Positions 26,519-35,212 are shown, counted from the first letter of the stretch. The stretch is 35,375 nucleotides of DNA from Deltaproteobacteria bacterium (GCA_016875335.1 VGRO01000042.1:1-35375); one strand, 5' to 3'. Notes: generated from the letters alone by a model not told the origin. Numbers and translations are program-made.

Positions 26519-28576
26519 TCACGGCTCCTCAAACAACTGCGCATCGCGCAAGTCCAATCCCGCCGGGTAGCCGTACGACACGTATTGGTCGAAGCCGTAC
26601 ACATCGACCGCCACCTTTGGCTTTGTCGCATCCCCTTCCGCAGTCTTGACCGCAGCGGTGGCCACCCGATGCACACCCGACGGTGCGAACTGCCACGTGA
26701 ACTTGTAATCGTCGCTGACCGGTTGCCAGGCCGCGTCCGGAATCGCCACGCCGTCGAAAAGCACCGTCACCTGGTCCACGCAACTGCCTGGCGCGCAGGT
26801 GGCGTCGGAAGCGCAGGCCTGTCCGGCCCGGTTGCTCTCGGCACTGCACGCTTTTTGGACCGGTGCGGCAATCGAAATCCAGTTGGAGTTGTACTGGTGC
26901 GGCGTCAAGAAAAGGTAGTCGCTGCGCCACTGTTCAACCGGTACCGCCAACAGGTAGGCCGGATCGCCCGTACCCGCATCACCTTGCTGCGCGCCCGGCC
27001 CCGGAGCGTCCTGCGATTGCATGAAGTGGCCGACCGCAATCGGCGCGGGCTTGCCCTGGCTGTCCTTGGCCGCGATTTCAAACACGCCGCCCTTGGTTTT
27101 GGTGAAATTGGGCCCGACGCCTTGGCCCGCCTCGAATTCGAACCACTGGCCCGCGTTCAGCACCGGCACTTCAATGGCTTTTCCTGTCTGCGGGTGCATT
27201 TGCGGCGGCGTCAGCGTCACCTTCGTGCCGTCCTTGGCGGCCAAGATGCGCCAGCTGTCGGCCTCGGTGGCCCGCGGCTTGAGCTTGACCGCGACATAGT
27301 GGGAACCCCAGGTCTTGACCGGAAACTGCTGCATTTCCAAGTGGTCGGCGCAGCAGGTGATGAACTGCTGACAATGCTCGTTGTTGTTGCAGGTGGTCTT
27401 GCCGTTCCACGCGCATACGCCGCACCAGTCGCCCTCGGCGATTTGGCTGTCGCTGCACTTGTCGACGTTGCAGTGGTTGGTGTTGGGGGCGTTGGCCGCC
27501 TCGCTTCCCGCGAACACCGCGACCTGCTCACTGGCCTGCACCACCGTACCGGTCAGGTCCGCGCCCACCGCGTCCGTTTCGATGTTGAGCACCTCGTGTG
27601 CTTCCAACTCAAGCGTCACCACCGCTTTGGAGGGATACGACTTGATGGGCGTCTCCGCGATCGTGCCGTCGGCGCTGACCTTTTTGACGGTGCCCGGCAG
27701 CGTCTTGCGGATCTTGGGCCCAAAAATGATGGTCACCTTGGTCTTGACGCCGGGTTTGGTGCCGACGACGGTCAAGAAGCCGCGCAGGATCGAGAACGAC
27801 TGCTCGCGCGATAGGACAATGTAGTACTTGCCCAACGCCTCGTCCGGCAGCAGCAGCGACGCGTCGTTGCTGAACGCGTTGACGTTCTCCAAAGGGTTGA
27901 ACTGGTAGGCGGCGACCGGCGCGGTGGACGTCACTCGCCACGCCAGAGGTTCCTTGGTCGTGCCACTGATGTTGCGCGGCGGCAGGTTGAACACGCGCAG
28001 CTCGCCAGGCTTGAGCGGCGCGTAGTCCAGCGGCTTGCCGTTGGTGTCGAGCTCCTGCTTGCCCAAGTGATTGGCAATTGTCACGCTGGCCAACAACTTG
28101 TCGCTGGCGTTGGCGACCACAAGGGCGAACTGCGCATTGTCGGCGTCGTAGTAGGACTGCGTCCCGCCGGGCACCAACGCATTATCGAGGTCGGCGGCCC
28201 AGAACGCGCAACCGACGTTGTTCTTGCCGTGTTGCGCGCTCACTTCGCAAGCGTCCTGGCAGCCTCCTGCGAAGCAGACCTGGCTTTTGCCGACGTCGCA
28301 GTAGCCGTTGTCTTGCCATTGGCCGGTTGCGCCACAGATGAGCTTGTGGGTGCTGTCGGCGGGATCGCAGGCCGCGGTGCCGGCGGGCCCGCAAGTTTGG
28401 ACTTCCAGCTGCGGCGCGGCGTCGACGCTGCCAACTTCGCTGTCGGCAGTTGCATCGACGGGACCACCGGCGACATCGGCTGGGTTGCTGAATGGGTCGT
28501 TGCCGCAAGCGACGCACGCCGCCGCGAGTGCCACTGCCTGCGCACCGCGCCAAAGTCGCGTCGAGAACCTGTGCAT
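26519..28576 (-). CDS. IgGFc-binding-like surface lipoprotein
   Basis: 685 residues. The signal MHRFSTRLWRGAQAVALAAAC and the motif CVAC-GND fit a lipoprotein, with an acidic linker after it. A short Cys-rich segment (CGPAGTAACDPADSTHKLICG) precedes a long beta-rich domain with motifs such as NVGCAFWAADLDN, FALVVANASDK, GELRVFNLPPRN and PVAAYQFNPLEN. This is the pattern of the IgGFc-binding domain that is widespread in Myxococcota. Cys pairs (CNVDKCSDSQ, HCQQFITCC) suggest disulfides outside the cell. The real ligand in bacteria is unknown. ATG 28576 gives the signal directly. The two Cys-rich lipoprotein genes upstream could share its transcript. Confidence 0.83.
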   Translation of the reverse strand: MHRFSTRLWRGAQAVALAAACVACGNDPFSNPADVAGGPVDATADSEVGSVDAAPQLEVQTCGPAGTAACDPADSTHKLICGATGQWQDNGYCDVGKSQVCFAGGCQDACEVSAQHGKNNVGCAFWAADLDNALVPGGTQSYYDADNAQFALVVANASDKLLASVTIANHLGKQELDTNGKPLDYAPLKPGELRVFNLPPRNISGTTKEPLAWRVTSTAPVAAYQFNPLENVNAFSNDASLLLPDEALGKYYIVLSREQSFSILRGFLTVVGTKPGVKTKVTIIFGPKIRKTLPGTVKKVSADGTIAETPIKSYPSKAVVTLELEAHEVLNIETDAVGADLTGTVVQASEQVAVFAGSEAANAPNTNHCNVDKCSDSQIAEGDWCGVCAWNGKTTCNNNEHCQQFITCCADHLEMQQFPVKTWGSHYVAVKLKPRATEADSWRILAAKDGTKVTLTPPQMHPQTGKAIEVPVLNAGQWFEFEAGQGVGPNFTKTKGGVFEIAAKDSQGKPAPIAVGHFMQSQDAPGPGAQQGDAGTGDPAYLLAVPVEQWRSDYLFLTPHQYNSNWISIAAPVQKACSAESNRAGQACASDATCAPGSCVDQVTVLFDGVAIPDAAWQPVSDDYKFTWQFAPSGVHRVATAAVKTAEGDATKPKVAVDVYGFDQYVSYGYPAGLDLRDAQLFEEP

Positions 28577-28701
28577 GCGTCTCCGCGCTGGTTGCGGCCT
28601 CGCCAGCAAACGTCAGCCTGCGGGCATTGCCAAAGCCTGCGCTTCCACGTCAAGGTCGTCAACCGCAAGAACCCGCAGGTATTGCAGTCCTCGATCAGGC
28701 C

Positions 28702-30102
28702 CTACGGCGCCGACTTGCACATAGGCGGCCCGCACGTGAGGCCATTGCACGCCAATCCCACCGCGCAGTCGCCGTTCTGTGTGCACGGGCCACCAGAGAG
28801 GCTCAGCGGAACGCACACTTCGCCGCCGCAGCGCAGGCCGTCGATGCACGACGACGCCGCAGAATCGCAGGACCCGCCGAGGCCGGAGAGCGGCACGCAA
28901 ACGCTCGCCTTGCACCACCCGCCGGCTGCGCACCTCCACGGCGCGAGCGACGAACAGGGCTTGCCCAAGGGAGCACCGCGAACGCACTTGCCCGAAACGC
29001 ATACGGAACCGGCCTTGCATTCGCTGTCGGTCTCGCAGGCTTGACCCTTGGCGAAACTCCAACGGCACAACCCCGCCGCAAGATCGCAATAAAGTCCATG
29101 GGCACAACGCCTTGTGGGTGCCTTTGTGGACTCCATTGCGAGACAAGGTTCGTCTTCCTCGGGCACTGGGGCGCAGATGCGTTGACCGTCAGGGCGCGGC
29201 CGGCACGCGCGGTCCTCGCCGGTGCAGTTGGCGCGGTCCTTGCTGCACACATCGCCGTCGTTGGCGATCGGCACCACCTGGCCGTCCGCACAGACCTGGC
29301 CGCGCCGCACACGGGAATGGGCGCCGCAGGGATCGCCAATTTCCAGGGCCTGGCGGCAGGTGGAGGGGAACGACCCGCACACCAGTCCTGGAGCGCACAA
29401 TGCGAATTGGCCGCCCGCGTGCGTACTGCATGTGCTGCCAAGTGCGCCGCGCGGCATGCAGATGCCCGCCTGCACGCAAGTGGCTTCGGGACCGCACGAC
29501 TCAAAGGGCTCGCACGGTTGGTATTCGACCGGTGTCCGCGCTGGGCGACAGCGGCGGTTGGCCCCGCACTGCATGGCAAACCCACAGTCGATGTGCGTCG
29601 TGCACTTGTCGCCAGTCGCGCGGGCCGGCTGGCAGACGGTCGGACCACACGGCGCGCTGGCCGCACAGGGTCCATCGCGACATTGCCCCCCGAATTCGCA
29701 TGCTTGTCCAGTCCCGCGCGACCGGCCAAAGACGCTGGCGCAGGGCGAGCCAGACGGTTTCCACAAATAGGCATTCCAGGCTGTCTCGCAGCGCGAGCGG
29801 CGACTGGCGAGCCAATCCAGGCATGCCGCGGCCGCGGCCGGGCTGTACTCCCAGTAGCTGGAGTCATACCAGGTCTGGATGCGGTTCTTGGCCTCAAAGT
29901 AGTCACGGCGCGCGCAGCGCTCAATGGAGGTGAACTTGGCCGTCAGCGGGTCGTCGCAAGCCGCGCTTTCCTCGCATGCGGCCTGTGCAACCGCCTTCAT
30001 GAACACGTGGGCTTCTATGGGCCCGCCGAAACTCAAATCCGCGCAGCCGCCGAGCGCTATCGCCGCCGCGATTGCGCAAATTCTGGCGCAAAGCGCGGTC
30101 AT
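28702..30102 (-). CDS. Cys-rich lipoprotein (paralogue of the next gene upstream)
   Basis: 466 residues. The signal MTALCARICAIAAAIALGGC has lipobox LGGC; a strong GGAGG (minus strand, 30108-30112) lies five bases before the ATG. An N-terminal helical part (about 100 residues) with spaced Cys is followed by some ten short disulfide units of the type CxxxxxC-x-GLxC-x-GxC, similar to Dickkopf-like Cys clusters. The segment NCTGEDRACRP matches NCTGDDRACQL in the upstream neighbour, so the two are tandem duplicates. The frame is open upstream to an ATG at 30243 that overlaps the neighbour's stop (ATGA) and encodes another signal-like segment (ALAQTAC); the start is therefore not certain. Confidence 0.8.
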   Translation of the reverse strand: MTALCARICAIAAAIALGGCADLSFGGPIEAHVFMKAVAQAACEESAACDDPLTAKFTSIERCARRDYFEAKNRIQTWYDSSYWEYSPAAAAACLDWLASRRSRCETAWNAYLWKPSGSPCASVFGRSRGTGQACEFGGQCRDGPCAASAPCGPTVCQPARATGDKCTTHIDCGFAMQCGANRRCRPARTPVEYQPCEPFESCGPEATCVQAGICMPRGALGSTCSTHAGGQFALCAPGLVCGSFPSTCRQALEIGDPCGAHSRVRRGQVCADGQVVPIANDGDVCSKDRANCTGEDRACRPRPDGQRICAPVPEEDEPCLAMESTKAPTRRCAHGLYCDLAAGLCRWSFAKGQACETDSECKAGSVCVSGKCVRGAPLGKPCSSLAPWRCAAGGWCKASVCVPLSGLGGSCDSAASSCIDGLRCGGEVCVPLSLSGGPCTQNGDCAVGLACNGLTCGPPMCKSAP

Positions 30103-30107
30103 GCGCG

Positions 30108-30112
30108 CCTCC
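30108..30112 (-). promoter_or_regulatory. Ribosome binding site deciding the 30102 start
   Basis: GGAGG on the minus strand, five bases before ATG 30102. It favours this start over the in-frame upstream ATG 30243, which lacks an equally good site but overlaps the preceding stop. Confidence 0.6.
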
Positions 30113-30239
30113 GCTGCGCCGCAACGGCCGGGCAAAGAGCCGAATCGGTCTGCCCAACCACCCCGAGACACCCTCACATTGCTGCAGGCGGTTTGCGCGA
30201 GGGCGCTCGCGACGGCGAACCAGCGGCGAACGACGGCTG

Positions 30240-31631
30240 TCATGGCTGCCCAGCGCATGGATCCACCTCGCACTTTAGACCGGTGCACTTCAGCCCTAGT
30301 GCACACTCTTTGTCGGCGTTGCAGGTCGCGTGCAGTCCCCCAGCCATTCGGCACTTGCCGTTGTCGCAGAAGGTGCCTGCGGCGCAAGCCGATGCGGATT
30401 CGCTGCAATCGCCGCCAGCGCCCACCAGCGGGGTGCACACGCCCTGCTTGCACCACGCGCCGGTTGGGCAGTGCCAATGTGCCTGTGGGTGGCACGGGTC
30501 GCCCATGGCCAAGCCGTCTTTGCAGACCTGGTCATGGCAACTGGTGCCGGCGCTGCACTCGTTTTGGCCCGCGCAGGGCTGGCCGCGCCCGAACTGCTTG
30601 CGGCACGTCGCGGTGGCGGGGTCGCAGTACAGGTCGAGTTGGCAGCGGTTGCCGTCCGGCACGACGGCCGATTCAGGTGCGCACGCGGCGCCGACATCGG
30701 GCAACGGCAGGCAGCGCACCACGCCGCTCGCGTCCAGTTGGCAGGCGCGGTCGTCTCCGGTGCAGTTCACGCGCGAAGGCGAGCACGGCTGGCCGTCTTT
30801 GGCGAGCATTTGGCAGACACCGTCGTCACAGACCAGCCCCTCACCGCAGCCCTCAAAGGTCGAACAGTCACCGCCCAGTGCGCCAAGAACGGCGCAGCGG
30901 TACTCGCCGTCGCTTGCATTGGTGCACGCCAAGCCTGGTCCACAGGCCGGGTACCACCCGTAGTCCCATTGGCGGCATCGTTCTTGCGGACCAGCGAGTG
31001 GCCGGCATTTGCCGTTGGCGCAGCTCAGGCCGGGCTGGCATTCCCAAGGGAGGTCGCACGCTTGGCCTTTGCCGGGGCGATGGTAGGCGTGGCATTGCCC
31101 ATCCAAGCCACAGTGCATTCGCGCACCGCAGCCGTCGAATTCGGCGCACGGCGCGCCCTCCTTGCGCACGGGTTGGCAACGTGGGGTCCCACAAGGGCCA
31201 TCTGCGCTGCACAATCTGGTCGAGCACTGTGCATCGGACAGGCACGGCTGCCCGACTTTGCGCTCGCCGACCAGCACCGCAAGGCACGGCGAATCGAATG
31301 CGGACCAAAACCAAGGGTGGCGACTTACGCACGCATCTCGCTGCCCCGCGACCCAGTCGTTGCAGCGCGCGGCCGCCGCGCCGTCGAAGGCAACGTCGCC
31401 TTGATCGACCAGTGTTCGGAACTGCTGGCGAAGTCCAGGCCCCTCTGCCCTGGCGCAGTTCTTGGCGCTCGAAAAGTCGCGCAAACCGAAATACCATCCG
31501 CCCAGGCAACTGCTGCACAAGGCCAGGCCCAGGTCGGCGACGAATTGGTCGAAGGTCAATGAACGCGGCGGCGCTGGCTCGATGCAACCGACCAACGCCA
31601 GCAGGGCCAGCAATGCAGCGCTCCCCTTCAC
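30240..31631 (-). CDS. Cys-rich lipoprotein, first of two tandem paralogues
   Basis: 463 residues from GTG 31631. The signal MKGSAALLALLALVGC has lipobox LVGC. The N-terminal 120 residues are helical with conserved Cys pairs; the rest is a series of Cys units (CQPGLSCANGKC, CGEGLVCDDGVC). Before insertion of element copy 3 the GTG overlapped the stop of the upstream gene as GTGA (31628-31631), which supports this start and an old operon. Without insertion-aware reading one would pick a longer frame whose first codons come from the element. Its stop overlaps an ATG of the next gene (ATGA). Function unknown, probably cell surface. Confidence 0.83.
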   Translation of the reverse strand: MKGSAALLALLALVGCIEPAPPRSLTFDQFVADLGLALCSSCLGGWYFGLRDFSSAKNCARAEGPGLRQQFRTLVDQGDVAFDGAAAARCNDWVAGQRDACVSRHPWFWSAFDSPCLAVLVGERKVGQPCLSDAQCSTRLCSADGPCGTPRCQPVRKEGAPCAEFDGCGARMHCGLDGQCHAYHRPGKGQACDLPWECQPGLSCANGKCRPLAGPQERCRQWDYGWYPACGPGLACTNASDGEYRCAVLGALGGDCSTFEGCGEGLVCDDGVCQMLAKDGQPCSPSRVNCTGDDRACQLDASGVVRCLPLPDVGAACAPESAVVPDGNRCQLDLYCDPATATCRKQFGRGQPCAGQNECSAGTSCHDQVCKDGLAMGDPCHPQAHWHCPTGAWCKQGVCTPLVGAGGDCSESASACAAGTFCDNGKCRMAGGLHATCNADKECALGLKCTGLKCEVDPCAGQP

Positions 31632-31653
31632 GTCGGCCTCCTTCTGGCGGTAA

Positions 31654-31788
31654 GGGCCAGGAAATGATTTACTCAATCATTTCTCGGGCCCGTTTGCTTG
31701 CTCCGTGGGTCGCCAGCTCGCGGACCAAAGGTCCGACTCGCGGCTCCGTCCTGATGTGAGAGTGATCGACTTATTATTTTCCAGTCCC
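31654..31788 (-). mobile_element. 135-bp MITE-like element, copy 3 (inverted)
   Basis: Reverse-oriented and identical over its length to copy 1. It is flanked by TAA at 31651-31653 and 31789-31791. It lies inside the 3' end of the gene starting at 33712 and replaces its last seven residues by 38 element-encoded ones (RDWKIISRS... to a TGA at 31673-31675). Removal of the element with one TAA restores LTARRRPT-stop. It also separates two genes that formerly overlapped by four bases. Confidence 0.88.
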
Positions 31789-33712
31789 TAAGGCCGAGCG
31801 CGGCTAGAAGTGCCAACCAAGCGGCCGCAGAACTGCCGTGCGCTTGGGCGCTGCATCCACCCTCTTTGTCCGCCTCGGTCAGCGTTGGCAACGCGGGAAC
31901 ACAGGCGGGTGCGGGGCTCGGGCGCACGGCGCATTTGCCGGTCGCTGGGTTGCACCAGCCGTCGTGGCAGGCATCGGGCGAGGGGCATGAAGTGGCCGTG
32001 CCAAAGCAACTACCGCCGACGCAGCGGTCGTTGACCGTACACGGGCTGCCGTCGTCGCAGGCGACACCCTCGTTGGCCGCGCTGACACGGCAGCCGCCGG
32101 TGGCCGTGTCGCAGCCGTCGGTCTGGAAACACGGACCATTGTCCGCGCACACCTTGGGCTGCCCCACGCACACGCCGGATTGGCAGCGGTCGGCAACAGT
32201 GCACGGCTTGCCGTCGAAACAGGCAGCCCCGTCCGTCATAAGCACGCATTTTTCGTTGTCGCAGCGCTCGCAGGCGCCACACTGCACGGCGCCGCACGGC
32301 AAAGCGACCGCTGCTACGGCGACCGTGTGCGGCCTCGTGGAAAACGCGGTATGCGCCAAGGCGACGGGTTGGAAGGTCCACACCACATCGCTGCGCACGG
32401 GATCGAGTTCGGTGGCGGACCAGGGGCCGAGGCTGCAGCCCTGAGGGCAACTGCCCAAGGACCCAAACGACCCAGAGCCAGGACTGAACAGATAATCGCT
32501 GCGCAGCTTACCGGCAGGATCTCCAGCCATTCGCAATGCGTAAGCGCCGCTGGCGGAGCTCGCAGCACCCACCCGCACAAAGCCAACCAAAACGCTGAGT
32601 CCTTCCGTCACAGCGAGGCTCGGGTAGGCGCGGGCGATGCCATCGTCGCCGCCGACGACGCCCTGGTGTACGATGTGGCCGGATTCCGCGACGGCAAACC
32701 AGGCAACGCGGGGAGCGAACCCCAACACGGGGCCCGCCGGCACCGCCCACCACGACAGGCCACCGCGCACCATGCCCCTGCCGATGCCACCGTACGGATC
32801 GAGCGCTAGCGGCGCGCCAGAACCAGACTGGGCCCACTTGTCGACCGCCGACCAATTCCAGGTTGCGCCCTGCAATTGCTTGATGCTCGTGACCTTTGCC
32901 ACGTTGCTGGCCTTGTCCACGCTGTAGCGCACGGTCGCCGTGTCAGCGCCCGGATTCCACGCCAAGAATTCGACGCGGTCCGGCTCGCCGGGCGGCACAA
33001 AGGCAGGCGCCATGCGCTGATCAGCGTTGGTCATCCACTGCGGCGCAAGGCCTGGACCGGCAACGGCATCGGCTTGCAGAAAATACAGATAGCCATCAGA
33101 CCAATTCTTCGGGCCTTCGGTTGCGTGCAGGACCAGCAGATCGGCCGTCACCGCAAGCCGCGGCCGGTTGAGCGCTAGCGACTTGAACGTGTCGACGTCG
33201 CGCGCCACCCATGCACCCAGCGGATCTGGCCCTTGCGACGCCAGCAACCGCAACCGTCGCTCTGCACTCTTGCCGTAGCGCGCGAGCGCCAACGCCGCCA
33301 CGAAGCGCTTGCGGTAGGGGTCATACGTCAACGTGATTGCAACGCAAGACCAGATGGTGTCGACGGCAGCAAGATGCGTCGTGGCCACGGTGCGCAACGG
33401 GTCCCCAGACCGCGACAGAATGCGCACGTAGTCCATCGTGGCAGCCACGACGTGGTCAGGCCCAACCGCCCCCTGCACCGAAGGCTCAACGCCGGTGCCG
33501 CCAAGCGCCAAGAACGAGGCCAAGGGCGGCGGCGAACTCGGGTTGCCGGCCGGCGACGCGGGACCTGGCGCCAAGTCGGGCAAGACTGGCTCGGGCAAAT
33601 CGCGCACCTGTACCACCGTCACGTTCTGCGCGGCTGCGTGTGCCCAATGCGGTGCGCACACCGCGCAAACTGTGACAGTCAGCCCAAAGACCGCGTGTAC
33701 TCTGGCTGTCAT
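31673..33712 (-). CDS. Secreted Cys-rich protein with an element-disrupted MYXO-CTERM tail
   Basis: 679 residues. The signal segment VHAVFGLTVTVCAVCAPHWAHA, probably cleaved after AHA, precedes a propeller-like domain: VEPSVQGAVGPDHVVAATMDYVR-type motifs (shown here in part), then ITLTYDPYRKRFVAALALARYG and DSYLYFLQAD-like strands. A Cys-rich region with CFDGKPCTVADRC and CDDGSPCTVNDRC repeats follows. Near the end GGCSAQAHGSSAAAWLALLAALGL is the Cys plus hydrophobic part of a MYXO-CTERM sorting tail. The Arg cluster is missing because element copy 3 is inserted there; the present tail RDWKIISRSL is element-encoded. MYXO-CTERM proteins are processed at the Cys and anchored on the surface; without RRR, sorting is likely impaired (inference). 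ATG 33712 was chosen for the signal peptide. Confidence 0.85.
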   Translation of the reverse strand: MTARVHAVFGLTVTVCAVCAPHWAHAAAQNVTVVQVRDLPEPVLPDLAPGPASPAGNPSSPPPLASFLALGGTGVEPSVQGAVGPDHVVAATMDYVRILSRSGDPLRTVATTHLAAVDTIWSCVAITLTYDPYRKRFVAALALARYGKSAERRLRLLASQGPDPLGAWVARDVDTFKSLALNRPRLAVTADLLVLHATEGPKNWSDGYLYFLQADAVAGPGLAPQWMTNADQRMAPAFVPPGEPDRVEFLAWNPGADTATVRYSVDKASNVAKVTSIKQLQGATWNWSAVDKWAQSGSGAPLALDPYGGIGRGMVRGGLSWWAVPAGPVLGFAPRVAWFAVAESGHIVHQGVVGGDDGIARAYPSLAVTEGLSVLVGFVRVGAASSASGAYALRMAGDPAGKLRSDYLFSPGSGSFGSLGSCPQGCSLGPWSATELDPVRSDVVWTFQPVALAHTAFSTRPHTVAVAAVALPCGAVQCGACERCDNEKCVLMTDGAACFDGKPCTVADRCQSGVCVGQPKVCADNGPCFQTDGCDTATGGCRVSAANEGVACDDGSPCTVNDRCVGGSCFGTATSCPSPDACHDGWCNPATGKCAVRPSPAPACVPALPTLTEADKEGGCSAQAHGSSAAAWLALLAALGLRDWKIISRSLSHQDGAASRTFGPRAGDPRSKQTGPRND

Positions 33713-33972
33713 GGGCACTGCGCGCTGGGGACGTCCAGCGCCCTCAGGTTCTGTTGTGCCCGAGGTGGGCGGCGGTTGCAACCGCATTCGGCGGCGGGCG
33801 GATACGTGCCGCAAACAAAGCGGCCGAGAGGGCGCGCTCTTGACGCATCTGCTGCGCCCTGGCCTGGCCGGGGCGGCACGAGGTTGCCAAACCAGATTTC
33901 CTTTCGGAAAGTGCAATGGCCCGCGGCGCCTTGCCCTGGAACTGCTCGATCCGGCCGCCACCTGCGCCAGCG

Positions 33973-35127
33973 TCACCGCTCAGCAAATGCTCCTGCCCAC
34001 AGTGCATCCAGAAACTGCTGCCACGGCAGGATTTCGACCGCCCCGACTTTGCGCGCCACGGGTTCTCGGCAGACTACGACCAACCGCATGCCCGGCGCAT
34101 CTTCGGCGAGGGCGCGCAAGCCGCGCAGGTCGCTGCCCTTGACGGCCCGGGTCGCCTTGACCTCGACGGCGAGGCGCTCTCCGAGCACGAAATCCACTTC
34201 GTGGCCGCCGGTCGATCGCCAGAACGCAAGCGGCGTGCCCGGAGCGCAGGTGTCGACCCAGGTGCGCAACTCGTGGCACAGGTAGTGCTCGAACGCTTCG
34301 CCGAACTCGACGGTGTCCTCGCGCAGGGCGGGCAGGCCGCGCAAGGCCCTGGCCACGCCCGCGTCGAAAAAGTAGAACTTGCTGGTCTGAACGGGCTTGC
34401 GCTTGACGGTGTGCGCATACGGCGGCAACTCGAAAGCCAAAAGCGTGTCCTTGAGGATTTCGAAGTACTCGTGCAGTGTCGTGCGGGCGACCTGAGCGTC
34501 GCTGGCGATCTGCGTCTTGTTGATAAGCTGCCCATTGCAGGCCGCAGCCACCTCCAAGAAGCGCGAGAAGGCGGGCACCGAACGCACCAGGCCCTCGTGC
34601 GCCACTTCCTCGCGCAGGTACGTGCCCGTGTAGGCGCGCAGGTCTTCGGCCGGGTCGTCCGACAGCCACACGGCAGGCAGCGTGCCAAAACGCAAGGCCC
34701 GCAAAAGGTCGAACCCCTCGCCGATCTCGCAGCGCACCAGCGGGTGCAATTGGCGCACCCAAGCCCGGCCGCCGAGCAGATTGACCCCCTGTCGTCGCAG
34801 CTTGCGGGCGCTCGACCCGGTCAGCACGAAGCGCAGGCCGCGCGACTCGATGAGCCGGTGCGCCTCGTCCAAGAGTTCCGGCAGCTTCTGGATTTCGTCG
34901 ATGACCACGAGGCCGCCGGGCGGTGCGGCCATCGCCAATTCGTCGGCCATGCGGCCCGGGTCGGCGCTCAGGCGCTGGAACACCCGATGGTCGAGCAGGT
35001 CGAAGGTGACGGCGTCGCCGAAGGTCTCGCGCAGCAACCGCGACTTGCCCGTCTGGCGCGGCCCGAGCAGCAGGCACGACCTCTGGCGCAGCACCGGGCG
35101 AAGGTCGAGTCGGCGCGAGAAAAGCAT
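33973..35127 (-). CDS. AAA ATPase with DUF4143 C-terminal domain
   Basis: 384 residues. MLFSRRLDLRPVL then Walker A GPRQTGKS (residues 22-29), Walker B VVIDEIQ (D77, E78) and sensor LTGSSARKL. The C-terminal half has the DUF4143 pattern: TYLREEV, then SKFYFFDAGVARAL, and the nuclease-like FWRS..HEVDF..AVEVK series. The family is very common in bacteria; its cell role is unsettled, with proposals including stress or toxin-antitoxin-like functions. ATG 35127 has GGAGG six bases upstream (35134-35138, minus strand). A promoter with a palindromic operator-like site lies just upstream. The gene is monocistronic in this window, with 260 bp to the next start. Confidence 0.92.
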   Translation of the reverse strand: MLFSRRLDLRPVLRQRSCLLLGPRQTGKSRLLRETFGDAVTFDLLDHRVFQRLSADPGRMADELAMAAPPGGLVVIDEIQKLPELLDEAHRLIESRGLRFVLTGSSARKLRRQGVNLLGGRAWVRQLHPLVRCEIGEGFDLLRALRFGTLPAVWLSDDPAEDLRAYTGTYLREEVAHEGLVRSVPAFSRFLEVAAACNGQLINKTQIASDAQVARTTLHEYFEILKDTLLAFELPPYAHTVKRKPVQTSKFYFFDAGVARALRGLPALREDTVEFGEAFEHYLCHELRTWVDTCAPGTPLAFWRSTGGHEVDFVLGERLAVEVKATRAVKGSDLRGLRALAEDAPGMRLVVVCREPVARKVGAVEILPWQQFLDALWAGAFAER

Positions 35128-35133
35128 GGCGAT

Positions 35134-35138
35134 CCTCC
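35134..35138 (-). promoter_or_regulatory. Strong ribosome binding site of the ATPase
   Basis: GGAGG on the minus strand with a six-base spacer to ATG 35127. It excludes the longer in-frame start at 35253, whose first codons would cross the promoter and the palindromes. Confidence 0.75.
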
Positions 35139-35152
35139 AAGGTTGGGTGCAA

Positions 35153-35181
35153 ATCCTAAGATATGACGACGCCGTCGTCAA
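35153..35181 (-). promoter_or_regulatory. Sigma70-like promoter of the ATPase gene
   Basis: On the minus strand TTGACG (35176-35181) and TAGGAT (35153-35158) are separated by exactly 17 bases. The -10 would place the start of the transcript about 20 bases before the ribosome binding site. The -35 and spacer are part of the palindrome at 35164-35180, so a repressor bound there would block the promoter. Confidence 0.55.
35164..35180. promoter_or_regulatory. Operator-like palindrome, promoter-proximal copy
   Basis: TGACGACG-C-CGTCGTCA, perfect 8-bp arms around one base. The same 17-bp string recurs at 35196-35212. It covers the -35 and most of the spacer of the ATPase promoter. Confidence 0.6.
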
Positions 35182-35195
35182 TTTCATCCAGAATT

Positions 35196-35212
35196 TGACG
35201 ACGCCGTCGTCA
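35196..35212. promoter_or_regulatory. Operator-like palindrome, distal copy
   Basis: Same 17-bp core as at 35164-35180, with arms extended to 12 bp (AATTTGACGACG mirrored). Centre-to-centre distance to the proximal copy is 32 bp, about three helical turns, which would place two bound dimers on one face of the DNA. Confidence 0.6.

Noticed and set aside
31632-31676. Longer N-terminus (MSKSFPGPYRQKEAD) for the Cys-rich lipoprotein
   Set aside because: Those codons come from element copy 3. The lipoprotein signal starts at GTG 31631, which also formed a GTGA overlap before insertion.
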